DNA from: Limosilactobacillus mucosae DSM 13345
Lineage (GTDB): Bacteria > Bacillota > Bacilli > Lactobacillales > Lactobacillaceae
NCBI RefSeq assembly: GCF_001436025.1
Contig: NZ_AZEQ01000017.1
Span: 1 to 56,960, forward strand
Direction: 5' to 3'
DNA: 56,960 nucleotides
The notes under the pieces were generated by a model. The model saw only the letters and a program-made list of their open reading frames with translations, had not been told where the DNA came from and did no database searches. The translations under genes and the position numbers were made by a program. Of the stretch, positions 31,471 through 40,421 are shown one piece after another (the stretch's first letter is position 1; each line of letters opens with the position of its first letter).

Positions 31471-31632
31471 TCAGTTGACATGACGGCGCAGACTCTGCAT
31501 CAGCAATTGCTTGGCAGCCGCTGAAACCGTCATGCTATGATCTTTGGCATACTGCTGCAGTTCTTGATAGGCAGCCATTTCTTCCGGTGTTTTCCAAATA
31601 ATTCCCGTTACTTGGCCATGTTCTTTTTGCAT
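31471..31632 (-). CDS. Small 53-residue protein, ribbon-helix-helix-like
   Basis: An ORF too short for most gene callers: MQKEHGQVTGIIWKTPEEMA, then AYQELQQYAKDHSMTVSAAA, then KQLLMQSLRRHVN. A beta-like start followed by two helices with the turn DHSMTVSAAAKQLL resembles ribbon-helix-helix (CopG/MetJ-like) DNA-binding proteins or antitoxins. AAGGTG lies five bases before the ATG. No toxin gene is adjacent: the next gene downstream (lower coordinates) is the aminotransferase, which has its own start. Function unknown. Confidence 0.6.
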   Translation of the reverse strand: MQKEHGQVTGIIWKTPEEMAAYQELQQYAKDHSMTVSAAAKQLLMQSLRRHVN

Positions 31633-31721
31633 TTTTTCACCTTCTGTTGTTTTTTGTCTATTTTAACATTTTTATGGTTCAAAAATTATCGTGAGTAATT
31701 TCACAAAATCTTTTGAAATGC

Positions 31722-31750
31722 TTGAACCACTGCCTGGCTTTTTTTATACT
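31722..31750 (+). promoter_or_regulatory. Promoter of the gluconokinase gene
   Basis: TTGAAC (31722-31727), 17-bp spacer, TATACT (31745-31750), about 30 bases before the start codon. Confidence 0.65.
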
Positions 31751-31781
31751 TGTATTTAGAAACTAGAAATGAGGGGATCAA

Positions 31782-33326
31782 ATGGATTACTTGATCGGTG
31801 TAAACATCGGCACCACCTGCACCAAGGCGGTTTTATATGACCAGGACTTCAATGCATTGGCAAGCGCGTCTCGTTCACATCATCTATTCCGTGACGAACC
31901 GGAAATGTTAGAAGAAGACCCAGATGAAATCTTCGACACGGTCGTTGACACGCTGCACGAGGTCGTTGGTAAGACAGATCTAAACAACGGCACGCTGCGG
32001 GGCGTCTCTTTCTCAAGCATGATGCACAGTCTGATTGGCTTAAACCGCGTCAATAAGCCACTGACGCGTGTATTGACCTGGGGCGACAATCGGGCAGCCA
32101 AATACGCGGCCGAAATGAAGCAAAACGGCGCAGGACTAAAGATCTATCAGCGTACGGGCACGCCAACCCATCCAATGGCCCTGCCCTATAAGCTGATCTG
32201 GCTTAAAAATGAGCATCCCGAGATTTTTGAGCGCACGACCTGCTGGCTGGGCATCAAAGACTATGTGTTCTGGCGGCTGTTTGGCGTTTTGAAAACCGAC
32301 ATCTCATCAGCCAGTGCTTCAGGTCTGTTAAATCTAAAAGAGCTTGACTGGGACAAAGAAACCCTTAAGCTGATTGGCATCTCAGCCGACCAACTGCCGC
32401 AGCTGGCCAGTCCATATGAACAGGTACGGGGACTGCGCAGCCAGATTGCCGCTAAGATCGGTCTGCCAATGGATACGCCATTTATCCTGGGCGCAGCTGA
32501 CGGACCAATGGATAATCTGGGAGTTGGCGCCCTGGATCAGGGAACCACGGCTATTACGATTGGCGATACTTCAGGAGCAGTCCGGGTAATTACTGATCAG
32601 CCGCGCTTTGACATCGAAGGGCGCTTGTTCTGCTATGCCCTGGATGAGGAGCACTGGGTCGTTGGTGGCCCGATCAATGCCGGCAATACGGTGTTCAGCT
32701 GGGCTGGCGACAAATTGTTTGCCCCAGAAAAGCAGCTGGCCAACATGATGCATGAAGAAAGTCTGGATGTCGTGGCCAAGATTGCTAAAACGATTCCCGC
32801 TGGTTCAGACGGTCTGATCTTTCACCCCTTCTTAAACGGCGAGCGGGCCCCAATGTGGAATGCCAACGCCCGGGGATCGTTCTTTGGCCTTACGCCGCAC
32901 CACACTCGGGCACACATGGCACGAGCCGTTTTGGAGGGAACCGTCTATGAGCTTTATGCAATCAGTCTAACCCTGGAAACGGTCGTCGGCGAACCACGGC
33001 AGATCATGGCAACTGGTAATTTTGCCAGGTTTGGCCTGTGGCGGCAGATCCTGGCCGATGTCTTTCAAAGTCCTGTGGCCATTCCGCAAGAACAGGACAG
33101 CCGAACGTTAGCCGCCGTAGTCATGGGTATGAAGAGTCTAGGAATGATCAAGAAAATCGATGCCATCAAAGAACATCTTAAAAAGGCCGCAACCTGCCAG
33201 CCAGATCCGGCCACCTATGACATCTATCAATCGCTGGTGCCAATCTATGTTCAGCTCAGCAGCGATCTGCAGCAGGAATACAATGCAATCGCCGACTTTC
33301 AGCATAAGTACTGTCACTTTAACTAA
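31782..33326 (+). CDS. gntK: Gluconokinase (FGGY family)
   Basis: ATP-dependent sugar kinase phosphorylating gluconate to 6-phosphogluconate, feeding the phosphoketolase pathway. 514 residues, two FGGY domains. N-terminal phosphate motif IGVNIGTTCTKAVLYD, substrate block SFSSMMHSLIGLN, hinge GAADGPMDNLGVGAL, phosphate-2 GDTSGAVR, and C-terminal FHPFLNGERAPMWNANARGS with MATGNFARFGLWRQILADV. HPMALPYKLIWLKNEHPEIF is typical of the gluconate branch. RBS GAGGGG six bases before ATG. No gluconate permease or 6PG dehydrogenase is adjacent, so it stands alone. Substrate inferred from similarity. Confidence 0.87.
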   Translation: MDYLIGVNIGTTCTKAVLYDQDFNALASASRSHHLFRDEPEMLEEDPDEIFDTVVDTLHEVVGKTDLNNGTLRGVSFSSMMHSLIGLNRVNKPLTRVLTWGDNRAAKYAAEMKQNGAGLKIYQRTGTPTHPMALPYKLIWLKNEHPEIFERTTCWLGIKDYVFWRLFGVLKTDISSASASGLLNLKELDWDKETLKLIGISADQLPQLASPYEQVRGLRSQIAAKIGLPMDTPFILGAADGPMDNLGVGALDQGTTAITIGDTSGAVRVITDQPRFDIEGRLFCYALDEEHWVVGGPINAGNTVFSWAGDKLFAPEKQLANMMHEESLDVVAKIAKTIPAGSDGLIFHPFLNGERAPMWNANARGSFFGLTPHHTRAHMARAVLEGTVYELYAISLTLETVVGEPRQIMATGNFARFGLWRQILADVFQSPVAIPQEQDSRTLAAVVMGMKSLGMIKKIDAIKEHLKKAATCQPDPATYDIYQSLVPIYVQLSSDLQQEYNAIADFQHKYCHFN

Positions 33327-33331
33327 TTACT

Positions 33332-33365
33332 AAAAAAGAGCGCGTTTTACCGTGCTCTTTTTTGT
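33332..33365. terminator. Terminator between gntK and the DUF915 gene
   Basis: AAAAGAGCGCG...CGTGCTCTTTTTT stem-loop with T tracts on both strands; serves convergent genes. Confidence 0.8.
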
Positions 33366-33373
33366 CAGCAATG

Positions 33374-34252
33374 CTATTTTCCCCAAAGTATCTGCATGAC
33401 GTAATCCAAAATTGCCTTTTTTTCATGCAGCTGCCGATGAGTGGTTTTGGGATACCAGCGCTGTACGTATTTGACCGAGGTATTCTTAAACAGCGTTGCC
33501 ATCATTTGCGACTGGATGTTGGGAACCTCGCCATCCGTCTTTTGATCAGCTTCTTTGCCTATAATGTTGTAGACGGCCTCATTGTTAGCAAACCGCGCTT
33601 TTTTTACCTGCCGCAGCAGCTGCTTGAATTCCGCGTCCCGCGACTTTTTAAACAGCCAGGCCGTATACTTGGTATTGGTACCAAAGCTTTCTTCCACCGG
33701 CACGCCCAGCAGCACGATCTTTTGAAATGCGATTTCTTTTTGCAGCTTATGATTGCTTAGATAGGCGTGGAGAAATTCCGTTCCGCCATAAGAATGCGCG
33801 ACGACATTCAAACGCTTGACGTGATAGCGCTGATGCAAAACGATCAAGACCTGCGTCAGCTGATGCATCTGCGGTTTGAACGAAACGTTATAATTCCAGT
33901 CATACAGAATCTGGATCAGCGGATTTTTCTGACCCTTGAGACTGCCCTTGACACGCACCTGACCAGTCGGCGAGACGCGCACAACCATGGCACTTTGCGC
34001 GATATTCTCATTTTGAGCACGCTTGATAAACGTATTAAAGGTAATCGTATTGCCGCCCTGTCCTGGAATCAAAAGCGTCGGTGTACCGGTATAGCTGACA
34101 TCAGAGCGCAGCCGATGCATATTCAAGGGCTGGCTAGGCGTTCCCTTCAATAAATAAAGCTGAACGGCCATCGCAATTATGATAATGCCAAAAACCAGGT
34201 ACCACACCCGTTTTAAGACTATCTTGATCACCAGCTGTTTTTTATTCAGCAT
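33374..34252 (-). CDS. Membrane-anchored alpha/beta hydrolase (DUF915)
   Basis: Extracellular alpha/beta hydrolase of the DUF915 family, about 292 residues, held by an N-terminal signal anchor (VWYLVFGIIIIAMAVQLYLL). The nucleophile elbow is VVAHSYGGTEF and the oxyanion side LLIPGQGGNTITF. The Asp-containing block is IIGKEADQKTDGEVPN and the catalytic His lies in PKTTHRQLHE near the C-terminus. Members are common cell-surface esterases of lactobacilli with unknown natural substrates. Several ATGs stand together (34261, 34258, 34252); the last has the best distance from AAGGGA. Convergent with gntK. Confidence 0.85.
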   Translation of the reverse strand: MLNKKQLVIKIVLKRVWYLVFGIIIIAMAVQLYLLKGTPSQPLNMHRLRSDVSYTGTPTLLIPGQGGNTITFNTFIKRAQNENIAQSAMVVRVSPTGQVRVKGSLKGQKNPLIQILYDWNYNVSFKPQMHQLTQVLIVLHQRYHVKRLNVVAHSYGGTEFLHAYLSNHKLQKEIAFQKIVLLGVPVEESFGTNTKYTAWLFKKSRDAEFKQLLRQVKKARFANNEAVYNIIGKEADQKTDGEVPNIQSQMMATLFKNTSVKYVQRWYPKTTHRQLHEKKAILDYVMQILWGK

Positions 34253-34415
34253 TACCATCATCCCTTATCATCAAACTAGCCTAATTATAACGCACCGCTG
34301 GTTTAGCAAAGATTAAAAAAGACTCAAGGCCGATTCGTTTTCAATGCGCTTTGAAGCCAAACGTGCTATAATCTTGCCAACAAAATCAAGTCGCGTTTAT
34401 AAAGGAGATGACCGT

Positions 34416-34682
34416 ATGCTGATCATTTTGGAGAAAATTGGCTGGGGAATGCTGGCACTGACTGGTTTTGTCGGTGGCATTATTGGGTTGGCACTGCCCG
34501 TAATCCCTCAGGTACCATTTTTCCTGCTGGCGCTGTTTGCGCTCTCTAAGCTGTCGCCCCGCTTCCATCGCTGGCTCACGAGTCGCCATTGGTATCAGCG
34601 CATGGTCGTTCCAGTATTGGAAAAGTTCCATGCCAAGCGCCAAACCAAAAAGCGCGTACTGATCAAAGCGGAACAAGACTAA
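34416..34682 (+). CDS. DUF454 (YbaN-like) small membrane protein
   Basis: 88-residue inner membrane protein with two closely spaced hydrophobic segments (MLALTGFVGGIIGLALPVIP and VPFFLLALFALSKLS), the DUF454 signature PVIPQVPFFLLALFALSKLSPRFHRWL, and a basic C-terminal tail. Function of the family is unknown. The frame opens at 34344, but AAAGGAGATG followed by ACCGT precedes the ATG at 34416. Confidence 0.87.
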   Translation: MLIILEKIGWGMLALTGFVGGIIGLALPVIPQVPFFLLALFALSKLSPRFHRWLTSRHWYQRMVVPVLEKFHAKRQTKKRVLIKAEQD

Positions 34683-34697
34683 GCAAGCTGATCAAAC

Positions 34698-34732
34698 AAA
34701 AAGGATTTTAGCATGAGGCTAAAATCCTTTTT
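34698..34732. terminator. Bidirectional terminator
   Basis: AAAAAGGATTTTAG/CTAAAATCCTTTTT, perfect 14-bp stem, 7-nt loop, T tract on both strands, between convergent small membrane protein genes. Confidence 0.88.
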
Positions 34733-34928
34733 ATCTTGACTGTTTGTTTTTAGGGACGTCACGGCTAACCATGGTCATCGCTGCCAATGCCAGACCGAAA
34801 ACGATCAAGAAGACATCAAAATAGCCAAACCAGGTTGACCAGCTGCCTTGATATAAAATCGCTGACAAAAAGATCAGTACTCCGCCCCAGAAGAAGACGT
34901 CCTTATAAAATTCTCGATTAAAACGCAT
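34731..34928 (-). CDS. Small two-helix membrane protein, 65 residues
   Basis: Two predicted membrane helices: FFWGGVLIFLSAILYQ and FDVFLIVFGLALAAMTMV, with basic ends. No family recognised. AAGGAAGG lies eight bases before the ATG, a strong ribosome site, and the gene ends in the shared bidirectional terminator. It is separate from the PLD/ATPase gene, whose stop lies to its right. Function unknown. Confidence 0.7.
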   Translation of the reverse strand: MRFNREFYKDVFFWGGVLIFLSAILYQGSWSTWFGYFDVFLIVFGLALAAMTMVSRDVPKNKQSR

Positions 34929-35044
34929 CTGACAAACCTTCCTTAAGTTAATTGTTTGATTAAACTATCTCTAGAAGATATTGTAAACCCTTTCGACCGC
35001 TAATTTCAATTCAAAACCAACAGCGGCTGTTCAAAGATGATTGC

Positions 35045-37372
35045 CTAGCCAAACAGTCGTGCCCAAAAGCCCTTCTTTTTTCTTGGCGGTTCGGCAACTG
35101 CTGAACGTTCTGGCTCCGCTGCTGCTTCCTTGGCAAAGTCGGCGTCTTCAAGATAAGGATCGGGCTCGCCAATCCACTTGAAAAAGGCATCCTCTTTGAT
35201 CTCCATAAACTTGCCGCGCTTGCCATTGATCCCATCGACACAGATCTCAACCGGCAGCGCGTTACGGTACTCTTCAATACTGTCGGCACTAAAGCCGTTA
35301 AAGGTATTGAGCTTAGAGATGTCAAACAGCAGACTGTGCTTATCGGCATAGTGCTTAAAGTCCTCAGTCTGCGTCAGATACAGCTTGGCCCACCGACTCC
35401 GCGCGCTTTCGCGAAAATCGTCGCAGATGGCATCGGCAAAGAAGTCAGGTAATGGCAGATCCGCCATCTCATAATATTCTTTGAAAAGCTTGCGCGTATT
35501 GGCCAAAAAGTCCAACCGCCCCGTCTGTTTATCAAAAGTCCGCCATGGCGTCTCATCGTCACTGAGCAGCGTGGCCATTCGAACGACAAAATCCTTGAAG
35601 AGCGTGTTGTTTAGCGTCTGCCGGACGTTGTAGATATATTTGTTGGCCTCGCCTTTTTGCGCCTCGTCAATCACCTTGTCGATCTGCAGGTAGTAGGTCC
35701 GGCGCGCCGTTTCTCGCAGCATGGTGAACCCGGAGTCATAATTGGTCGTACCAATCAAAGGCGCCACGGCATGTGGATGGTTGACCAGATCATTCATGGT
35801 GTCAACGATCAGATGCCGACTGTATTGATCCTGCTGGAAGAAGTAGGGCTCGATCTCATCGACCAAGACTGGGTAGGTACTGCCGGTCTTCATATAGTGC
35901 TCTAACGCCTGAACCGTCTTCAGCTTCTTTTGCGGCGTCTCGGTTGGATAGATCGTACCAAAGTCAATCAATGAGCGGTCCGTATTCCAGGTCAGCTGAT
36001 TGATGATTCTAAGCAGCGTTGACTTGCCTGAGCCTGCCGTAGCTCCCAGCACCAAAAAGTTGGGAACGTCATTGCCGTCTTCCGGATTAAGACTGGCCTT
36101 GGAGCGAATCTCCCATAAAAATGGCGCCGTAAAGCTGTATAAAATGGCCTCATAAAAGCGCCGGCCATAATCAGGCGTGTAGTCGACCACGTACTTGGCA
36201 TAGCCCTGCATAACGGCATCAATACTCTTTAAGCCGTCGCGGATCTCACTGATGGTGGCCAGCTTGCCAAATGGAATTGGATAGGTTCCCGCATCGTTTG
36301 GCACGTACAGGCCGCTGTTGTCATTGGCCAGATTCCGCTCCATTGGCCGATCATACAAAAACGTGGTGTATTTTTTCTCGGCGGAGCGTTCCTGCGGCGT
36401 CATATCAGTCATCAGCGTCTGCCGCACTCGTTTATAGATCTTTTCGCGCGTCTTAAGCGTTGGCTTGGCCGCACGTGGCGAAACCGAGTCTTTTTGCAGG
36501 TTGAAGATGGCATCATGTTGATGAATCGAACGCTCCAGCTCATCTTTTACCAAGGCCCGATCAGTCGTAATGTCGCGCATGGCCTTGGTAATCTCCTGGC
36601 CGACGATTCCCCGATCGATCTGCTGCTGGACATCATGTGAAATCAGCTCGGTCATATCGGCAATCGCGATTTGGTCAGTCGTCTCATTGCCAAGAATGAT
36701 CACGTTGCCGACATCCTTACCGGCTTTTTGATCCTTTTTCATGGCATCCAGCTGTTTTTGTGCGGCACTCAGCAGCTCAGTGGAAAAATAATTTTTTAAG
36801 ACTGGTTTAAGATCATTCTTAAACCGTTGCATAAAATTAGCATATAAGGGACTATTATCAAACACCAGTACTTCTTCAAGCTGATTGTGATGCTCATCAA
36901 AAGAAGCTGCGGTCAGATTAATGCTGCCCAGGATTACCCGCGTCTGAGCGCCGGTATCATCGCTAAGCAGATAAAAGCGTGAATGAATGGCCTGCACGGG
37001 AGCCTGCTCAACCGTGTACAGACCATTCAGCACGTTCAGCTGATTCTGCCCGCTCAAAGCCTCAAACAAACGCGCCGGCTGCTTATTGGCAACGGCCAGC
37101 AGTGCATTCGTCAAAGCACCTTTAGTGGCCGTCTCATCCGCAGTCTGTGGCGTTGTCTGTTCTGGAGCACCCAAGGCAATCTCAACTTGGATAAAGTCGC
37201 TGAGATGCTGATTGAAAAAGTCGGCATCCAGCTCTCCGGTAACCGCCGTCAAGCGACTGAAGCGGCGAGTGTCAAACAGCTGACGAATCGTCAAGCGTGG
37301 CACCTCTTGATTATTAAAAACGTAGTGGACCCGTCGTCTTTGACTGGCCGAATTTTGCGTCGTCGTACTCAT
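35045..37372 (-). CDS. PLD-like domain / AAA+ ATPase fusion protein
   Basis: 775 residues. The N-terminal domain (about 20-200) is a phospholipase D-like fold. His130 and Arg132 stand in place of the HxK pair (QAIHSRFYLLSDD), with GSINLTAASF at 149-158, the usual second half, and acidic residues at ELEEVLVFDN. Only one half-motif is present, so a dimer would be needed for catalysis, and the Lys-to-Arg change may alter it. A linker helix region follows, then an AAA+-type P-loop domain: Walker A GATAGSGKST at 443-452, Walker B YPVLVDEIEPYF, sensor-1 PLIGTTNYDSG and a candidate arginine finger in ETARRTYYLQI. The C-terminus is basic (PPRKKKGFWARLF). Domain order (nuclease/phosphodiesterase-like sensor plus ATPase) and a divergent XRE regulator suggest defence or nucleic-acid processing; this is inference. 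Confidence 0.8.
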   Translation of the reverse strand: MSTTTQNSASQRRRVHYVFNNQEVPRLTIRQLFDTRRFSRLTAVTGELDADFFNQHLSDFIQVEIALGAPEQTTPQTADETATKGALTNALLAVANKQPARLFEALSGQNQLNVLNGLYTVEQAPVQAIHSRFYLLSDDTGAQTRVILGSINLTAASFDEHHNQLEEVLVFDNSPLYANFMQRFKNDLKPVLKNYFSTELLSAAQKQLDAMKKDQKAGKDVGNVIILGNETTDQIAIADMTELISHDVQQQIDRGIVGQEITKAMRDITTDRALVKDELERSIHQHDAIFNLQKDSVSPRAAKPTLKTREKIYKRVRQTLMTDMTPQERSAEKKYTTFLYDRPMERNLANDNSGLYVPNDAGTYPIPFGKLATISEIRDGLKSIDAVMQGYAKYVVDYTPDYGRRFYEAILYSFTAPFLWEIRSKASLNPEDGNDVPNFLVLGATAGSGKSTLLRIINQLTWNTDRSLIDFGTIYPTETPQKKLKTVQALEHYMKTGSTYPVLVDEIEPYFFQQDQYSRHLIVDTMNDLVNHPHAVAPLIGTTNYDSGFTMLRETARRTYYLQIDKVIDEAQKGEANKYIYNVRQTLNNTLFKDFVVRMATLLSDDETPWRTFDKQTGRLDFLANTRKLFKEYYEMADLPLPDFFADAICDDFRESARSRWAKLYLTQTEDFKHYADKHSLLFDISKLNTFNGFSADSIEEYRNALPVEICVDGINGKRGKFMEIKEDAFFKWIGEPDPYLEDADFAKEAAAEPERSAVAEPPRKKKGFWARLFG

Positions 37373-37427
37373 AAACTGGTTCCTTCTTCGTCATCGTTTT
37401 ATACTATGTTCCATTTTGCTGTATTTT

Positions 37428-37592
37428 TATAACGTTTGCAAGTTTTGGACCTAAAGAATGACAGGCAAATTTATGTGCACTCACCAGGATTTTATTTTAT
37501 GCAAAAACCAAATTACTCAAAAATTCTGTGAATTCTATAATATGTGCATTAATTGCAAAAATTGTTTCGCGAAACCGTTTATCTATAACGTT
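37428..37592. promoter_or_regulatory. Divergent control region of the PLD-ATPase/XRE pair
   Basis: AT-rich 259-bp intergenic region. It carries TATAACGTT twice (37428-37436 and 37584-37592), TATGTGCA twice (37472-37479 and 37541-37548), a TATAAT at 37536-37541 facing the XRE gene, and the perfect palindrome GTTTCGCGAAAC (37564-37575). Paired direct repeats next to an XRE gene are the usual signature of autoregulated operators; binding is inferred. Confidence 0.5.
37564..37575. promoter_or_regulatory. 12-bp palindrome, candidate XRE operator
   Basis: GTTTCGCGAAAC, perfect dyad, between TATAAT and the start of the XRE gene. Confidence 0.45.
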
Positions 37593-37631
37593 AAAAATTT
37601 CAAATTTTTTAGTTAGATTTAAAAAGAGGGG

Positions 37632-37973
37632 GTGCCGGAAATTTTAAATATAGGCGAGAATATCAGAGCCTTCCGTAGAAGCCTCGGGATAACACAGGAA
37701 AAACTTGCTGAAGAAAGCGGTTTGTCTGTCAATTTCATCTCACGATTAGAGAGAACAAGTGATCAAAACGTCAGCATCAAAACACTTAACAAGATTGCCC
37801 ACGCCATGCAAATCTCAACTGCACAATTGGTCGAGGACAGTCAGCGTGACCGCGAAACCTCTCTTTCAGTTAATCAGTTAATCTACCAGCTAAAATCGAT
37901 GGATCCACAGCAGGCTGATAAAGCAGCCTATGCGATTTTACAGTTGATTGACGCGATTAAAGACACACAGTAA
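37632..37973 (+). CDS. XRE-family transcriptional regulator
   Basis: 113-residue DNA-binding protein. A Cro/C1-type helix-turn-helix (about 8-62: IRAFRRSLGITQEKLAEESG, then SVNFISRLERTSDQNVSIKT) is followed by a helical tail that may dimerise or sense a signal. The GTG start overlaps the ribosome site AGAGGGG very closely, so an alternative non-ATG start a few codons on is possible. It is divergent from the PLD-ATPase fusion and likely controls it through the operator-like repeats between them. The last gene before the nuclease; the terminator at 37976-38010 separates them. Confidence 0.82.
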   Translation: MPEILNIGENIRAFRRSLGITQEKLAEESGLSVNFISRLERTSDQNVSIKTLNKIAHAMQISTAQLVEDSQRDRETSLSVNQLIYQLKSMDPQQADKAAYAILQLIDAIKDTQ

Positions 37974-37975
37974 AA

Positions 37976-38010
37976 GAAACAGTCGACGTAATTTTTCGTC
38001 GACTGTTTTT
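37976..38010. terminator. Bidirectional terminator between XRE and nuclease genes
   Basis: AACAGTCGACG/CGTCGACTGTT, 11-bp stem, T tract on both strands. Confidence 0.85.
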
Positions 38011-38012
38011 TA

Positions 38013-38912
38013 TTAATTGCTTGCCGTTACGGCGCCAGTTGCGTAATTGACTACGATATTATTTTGAACGTTAGGCACAAAGACATTAAACTCAAGACTG
38101 CCATCACTGGACTTGGCTTCAATATGCGCGCCTGATGGAACTAGATTGGCACCATCATAAATATCGGTTACCCGATAGCGCACCTTCTTGTTTTGGTCCA
38201 GTGCCTTTCTGACCAGTCCTTCATAGTAGTTCTGCCCGGTTGAGCTCTCGCTGGCCGCCTCATTGGCCCAAGCCGTCTGCGTGGCGATGTTTTTCGGATT
38301 CGACTCTGAGGCATCAAATCCTGAAATTCCGCCAACCAGCGCGTAACCCAGCAGGTGGCCGCGGTCATAGGCATGTGATGGACCATTGGTAAGATTCGTT
38401 GCCTGTAAAAAGCCCGCTGGTTTCCAACTGGTAGCGCCGTTGCCGGTCTGGTCACGACTGCGATACTGACGCGTCGTCTTATTCAGCCAGGCCTCGCCTC
38501 GCCATGCTCGCCCGCGGCTGTCGGTATAGTTGACGGCATATGGCGCGCTGCTGACGCTGGCATTCAGCTGGGTCTGGTTATTATTGACAATGTATGCACC
38601 ATGCCCATTCCAGGTCAGACTGCCGCCCAGCTGCTGCTTAACGCCTTCTGACAAAACCGAGGCGGCCTTGGTCTGACTGGGCGTGATCAACGTACTGGAA
38701 CCCTGCTGACTGCCAGTTGAGCTGCTGGTCTTGTTAACCAGGCCATTCAGCTTTTCTTTTAACTGACTGGCTAAAACGGCTGAACTACTGGCGGTGCTGG
38801 TAGCCGTGGCTGAATTGCCAGTCTGCGTCCCCGGCTTGATCAGACTGCTGAGGGCAAACAAAACTACGAAAGCCGTCAGCCAATGCAGGACTCGACGCGT
38901 TTTCTTCTTCAT
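38013..38912 (-). CDS. Secreted DNA/RNA non-specific endonuclease (EndA/NucA type)
   Basis: 299 residues: membrane-anchoring N-terminal helix ([18 protein letters not shown]), a Ser/Thr-rich linker (about 30-85), then a DNA/RNA non-specific nuclease domain. The beta-beta-alpha-metal catalytic site is [17 protein letters not shown] (DRGH, with His as general base), and the metal-binding Asn lies in [17 protein letters not shown]. The EndA/NucA family degrades extracellular DNA and RNA and in some species takes part in transformation. AAGGAGG precedes the ATG. It lies next to dipeptidase pepD, 28 bases apart and in the same direction, but no pathway link is evident. Confidence 0.9.
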   Translation of the reverse strand: MKKKTRRVLHWLTAFVVLFALSSLIKPGTQTGNSATATSTASSSAVLASQLKEKLNGLVNKTSSSTGSQQGSSTLITPSQTKAASVLSEGVKQQLGGSLTWNGHGAYIVNNNQTQLNASVSSAPYAVNYTDSRGRAWRGEAWLNKTTRQYRSRDQTGNGATSWKPAGFLQATNLTNGPSHAYDRGHLLGYALVGGISGFDASESNPKNIATQTAWANEAASESSTGQNYYEGLVRKALDQNKKVRYRVTDIYDGANLVPSGAHIEAKSSDGSLEFNVFVPNVQNNIVVNYATGAVTASN

Positions 38913-38940
38913 TTATTCCTCCTTGACTATCAAATGATTA

Positions 38941-40323
38941 TTAATATTGCAGTTTCTCGTGTTTAAATGCTTCTTTGACCATCCTGCCCAACAGCTTGGT
39001 GCTCTCAGTCAGCGAGACCTGCGCCATCTGCTCGTTGACTTGCGTCAGTTCGGCACTGACCTCATCGACTGTCTGCACATGCGCGTCGGTTTGGGACTGC
39101 AGCTGACGACAGGCCGCCATAACCGTCTGCTCAAAATTTTCTTCCATCATTTCATAGCGCTGATAGTTCTGATCGCCCAGCGCCGCCAGCGTATGCGTCA
39201 GCCAATACATATTCTGCGGATCAAAGTCGCTGGTCGTATTCTTATATGGTGCCGGCGTGTCTTCAACGTTAGCGTAAAACGGCACCACGGCATTAAACGT
39301 ATTGGGACCAAACGCCAGCCAGTGCACGCCCGCAATCGAGGCCGGTACATGGTTTCTGATCTGCAGCATGTGAATTTCAAGATTGCGGTTTAACGCGATC
39401 GGGCGATATTTGTGTTGATCATTTGCAGATCCCTGACCATATGGATCAAAGTCGGTATGCTGAAAATGCATGCTCATTGCCTGCTTGATGTCTTCAATCG
39501 CTAGTTTGCGCTTTGGATGACAGATAAACGGCAGATCCTGGTCAGTCGGGAGTTTTGGTTCGTCATCGCTCAGCAGCTTTTGCACGTACCAGGCGCGCGG
39601 ATAATTATAGCGGGCATCGCTGGCCGTACGACTGCCAAAGATCTCGCGCAGGTTAAGACCGTGCTCAGGATTCAAGTGATAACGATTGATAAATGCCGGC
39701 AGATCAGCGGCGTACATAGCTGCATCGCTTTCAAAGTCATAATCGGTAATGTTGAACTGATTTGGCGCAATTACATAGGCATCATCGGGAATCTTTAAAG
39801 CCGCCCAGTGATGACCGCCAATCGTTTCAAAATACCAGACCTCATCTTGATCACTAAACGCAATGCCATTGGATTCATAAGTACCATATTTTTCTAAAAG
39901 ATGGCCCAGCCTTTTGACGCCTTCGCGAGCCGATTTGATATAAGGCAGTACCAAGGTGACAAAATCCTCTTCGCCAATCCCGCTGTCCGCATTGTACGGA
40001 TCGGCTCCTAATACGCGAGCATTGGTCGTAGCGGTTTCGGTTGCAGTCATGGCAACGTTGGCGGCATTGATGCCACCAGCCGCAAAGACACCGGCGCTAT
40101 CATCGGCATCAGGCACGGCCGTATACTTGAGCGGATTTTCCGGCAGCTCAAGCGTAAAGCTGGTCGTCTTAGAGGCATAGTGGCGCGGCTGCTCTTCTGG
40201 CTTGACGACAACAAAGCGCTGTGGATCAAACGCGTTGCCATAGTCTTCTTGACGACAGATCAAAGTCGATCCATCAATCGTGGCCGCCTTCCCAGCCAAA
40301 AAAGTCGTACAGGTATGTTTCAC
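38941..40323 (-). CDS. pepD: Dipeptidase, peptidase family C69 (PepD-type)
   Basis: Cytoplasmic Ntn-hydrolase dipeptidase of family C69 with broad dipeptide specificity, 460 residues. The catalytic Cys is near the N-terminus ([19 protein letters not shown]). Family blocks follow: [36 protein letters not shown] and [20 protein letters not shown]. The start codon is GTG at 40323 after GGAAGGGATC. Together with several peptidases in lactobacilli it recycles casein- or mucin-derived peptides. It is followed by the nuclease gene but has no obvious partner. Confidence 0.9.
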   Translation of the reverse strand: MKHTCTTFLAGKAATIDGSTLICRQEDYGNAFDPQRFVVVKPEEQPRHYASKTTSFTLELPENPLKYTAVPDADDSAGVFAAGGINAANVAMTATETATTNARVLGADPYNADSGIGEEDFVTLVLPYIKSAREGVKRLGHLLEKYGTYESNGIAFSDQDEVWYFETIGGHHWAALKIPDDAYVIAPNQFNITDYDFESDAAMYAADLPAFINRYHLNPEHGLNLREIFGSRTASDARYNYPRAWYVQKLLSDDEPKLPTDQDLPFICHPKRKLAIEDIKQAMSMHFQHTDFDPYGQGSANDQHKYRPIALNRNLEIHMLQIRNHVPASIAGVHWLAFGPNTFNAVVPFYANVEDTPAPYKNTTSDFDPQNMYWLTHTLAALGDQNYQRYEMMEENFEQTVMAACRQLQSQTDAHVQTVDEVSAELTQVNEQMAQVSLTESTKLLGRMVKEAFKHEKLQY

Positions 40324-40379
40324 TGCGATCCCTTCCTTAATTCATGATTAATAAAAATTATAGCATACTGTCCCTGCTA

Positions 40380-40410
40380 AAAAGCGCCTGGCCAATTGAC
40401 CAGACGCTAA
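40380..40410 (-). terminator. Terminator of the amino-acid permease gene
   Basis: Minus strand AGCGTCTGGTCAATTGGCCAGGCGCTTTTT: stem AGCGTCTGG/CCAGGCGCT followed by T tract. Confidence 0.85.
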
Positions 40411-40421
40411 TTTAATTTCCA

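Noticed and set aside
35045-38912. PLD-ATPase, XRE and EndA nuclease as one defence operon
   Set aside because: The secreted EndA-type nuclease has its own ribosome site, a separating bidirectional terminator and a well-known extracellular role, so I keep it outside the module.
38947-39393. 148-residue plus-strand ORF inside pepD
   Set aside because: Antisense shadow of the dipeptidase frame.
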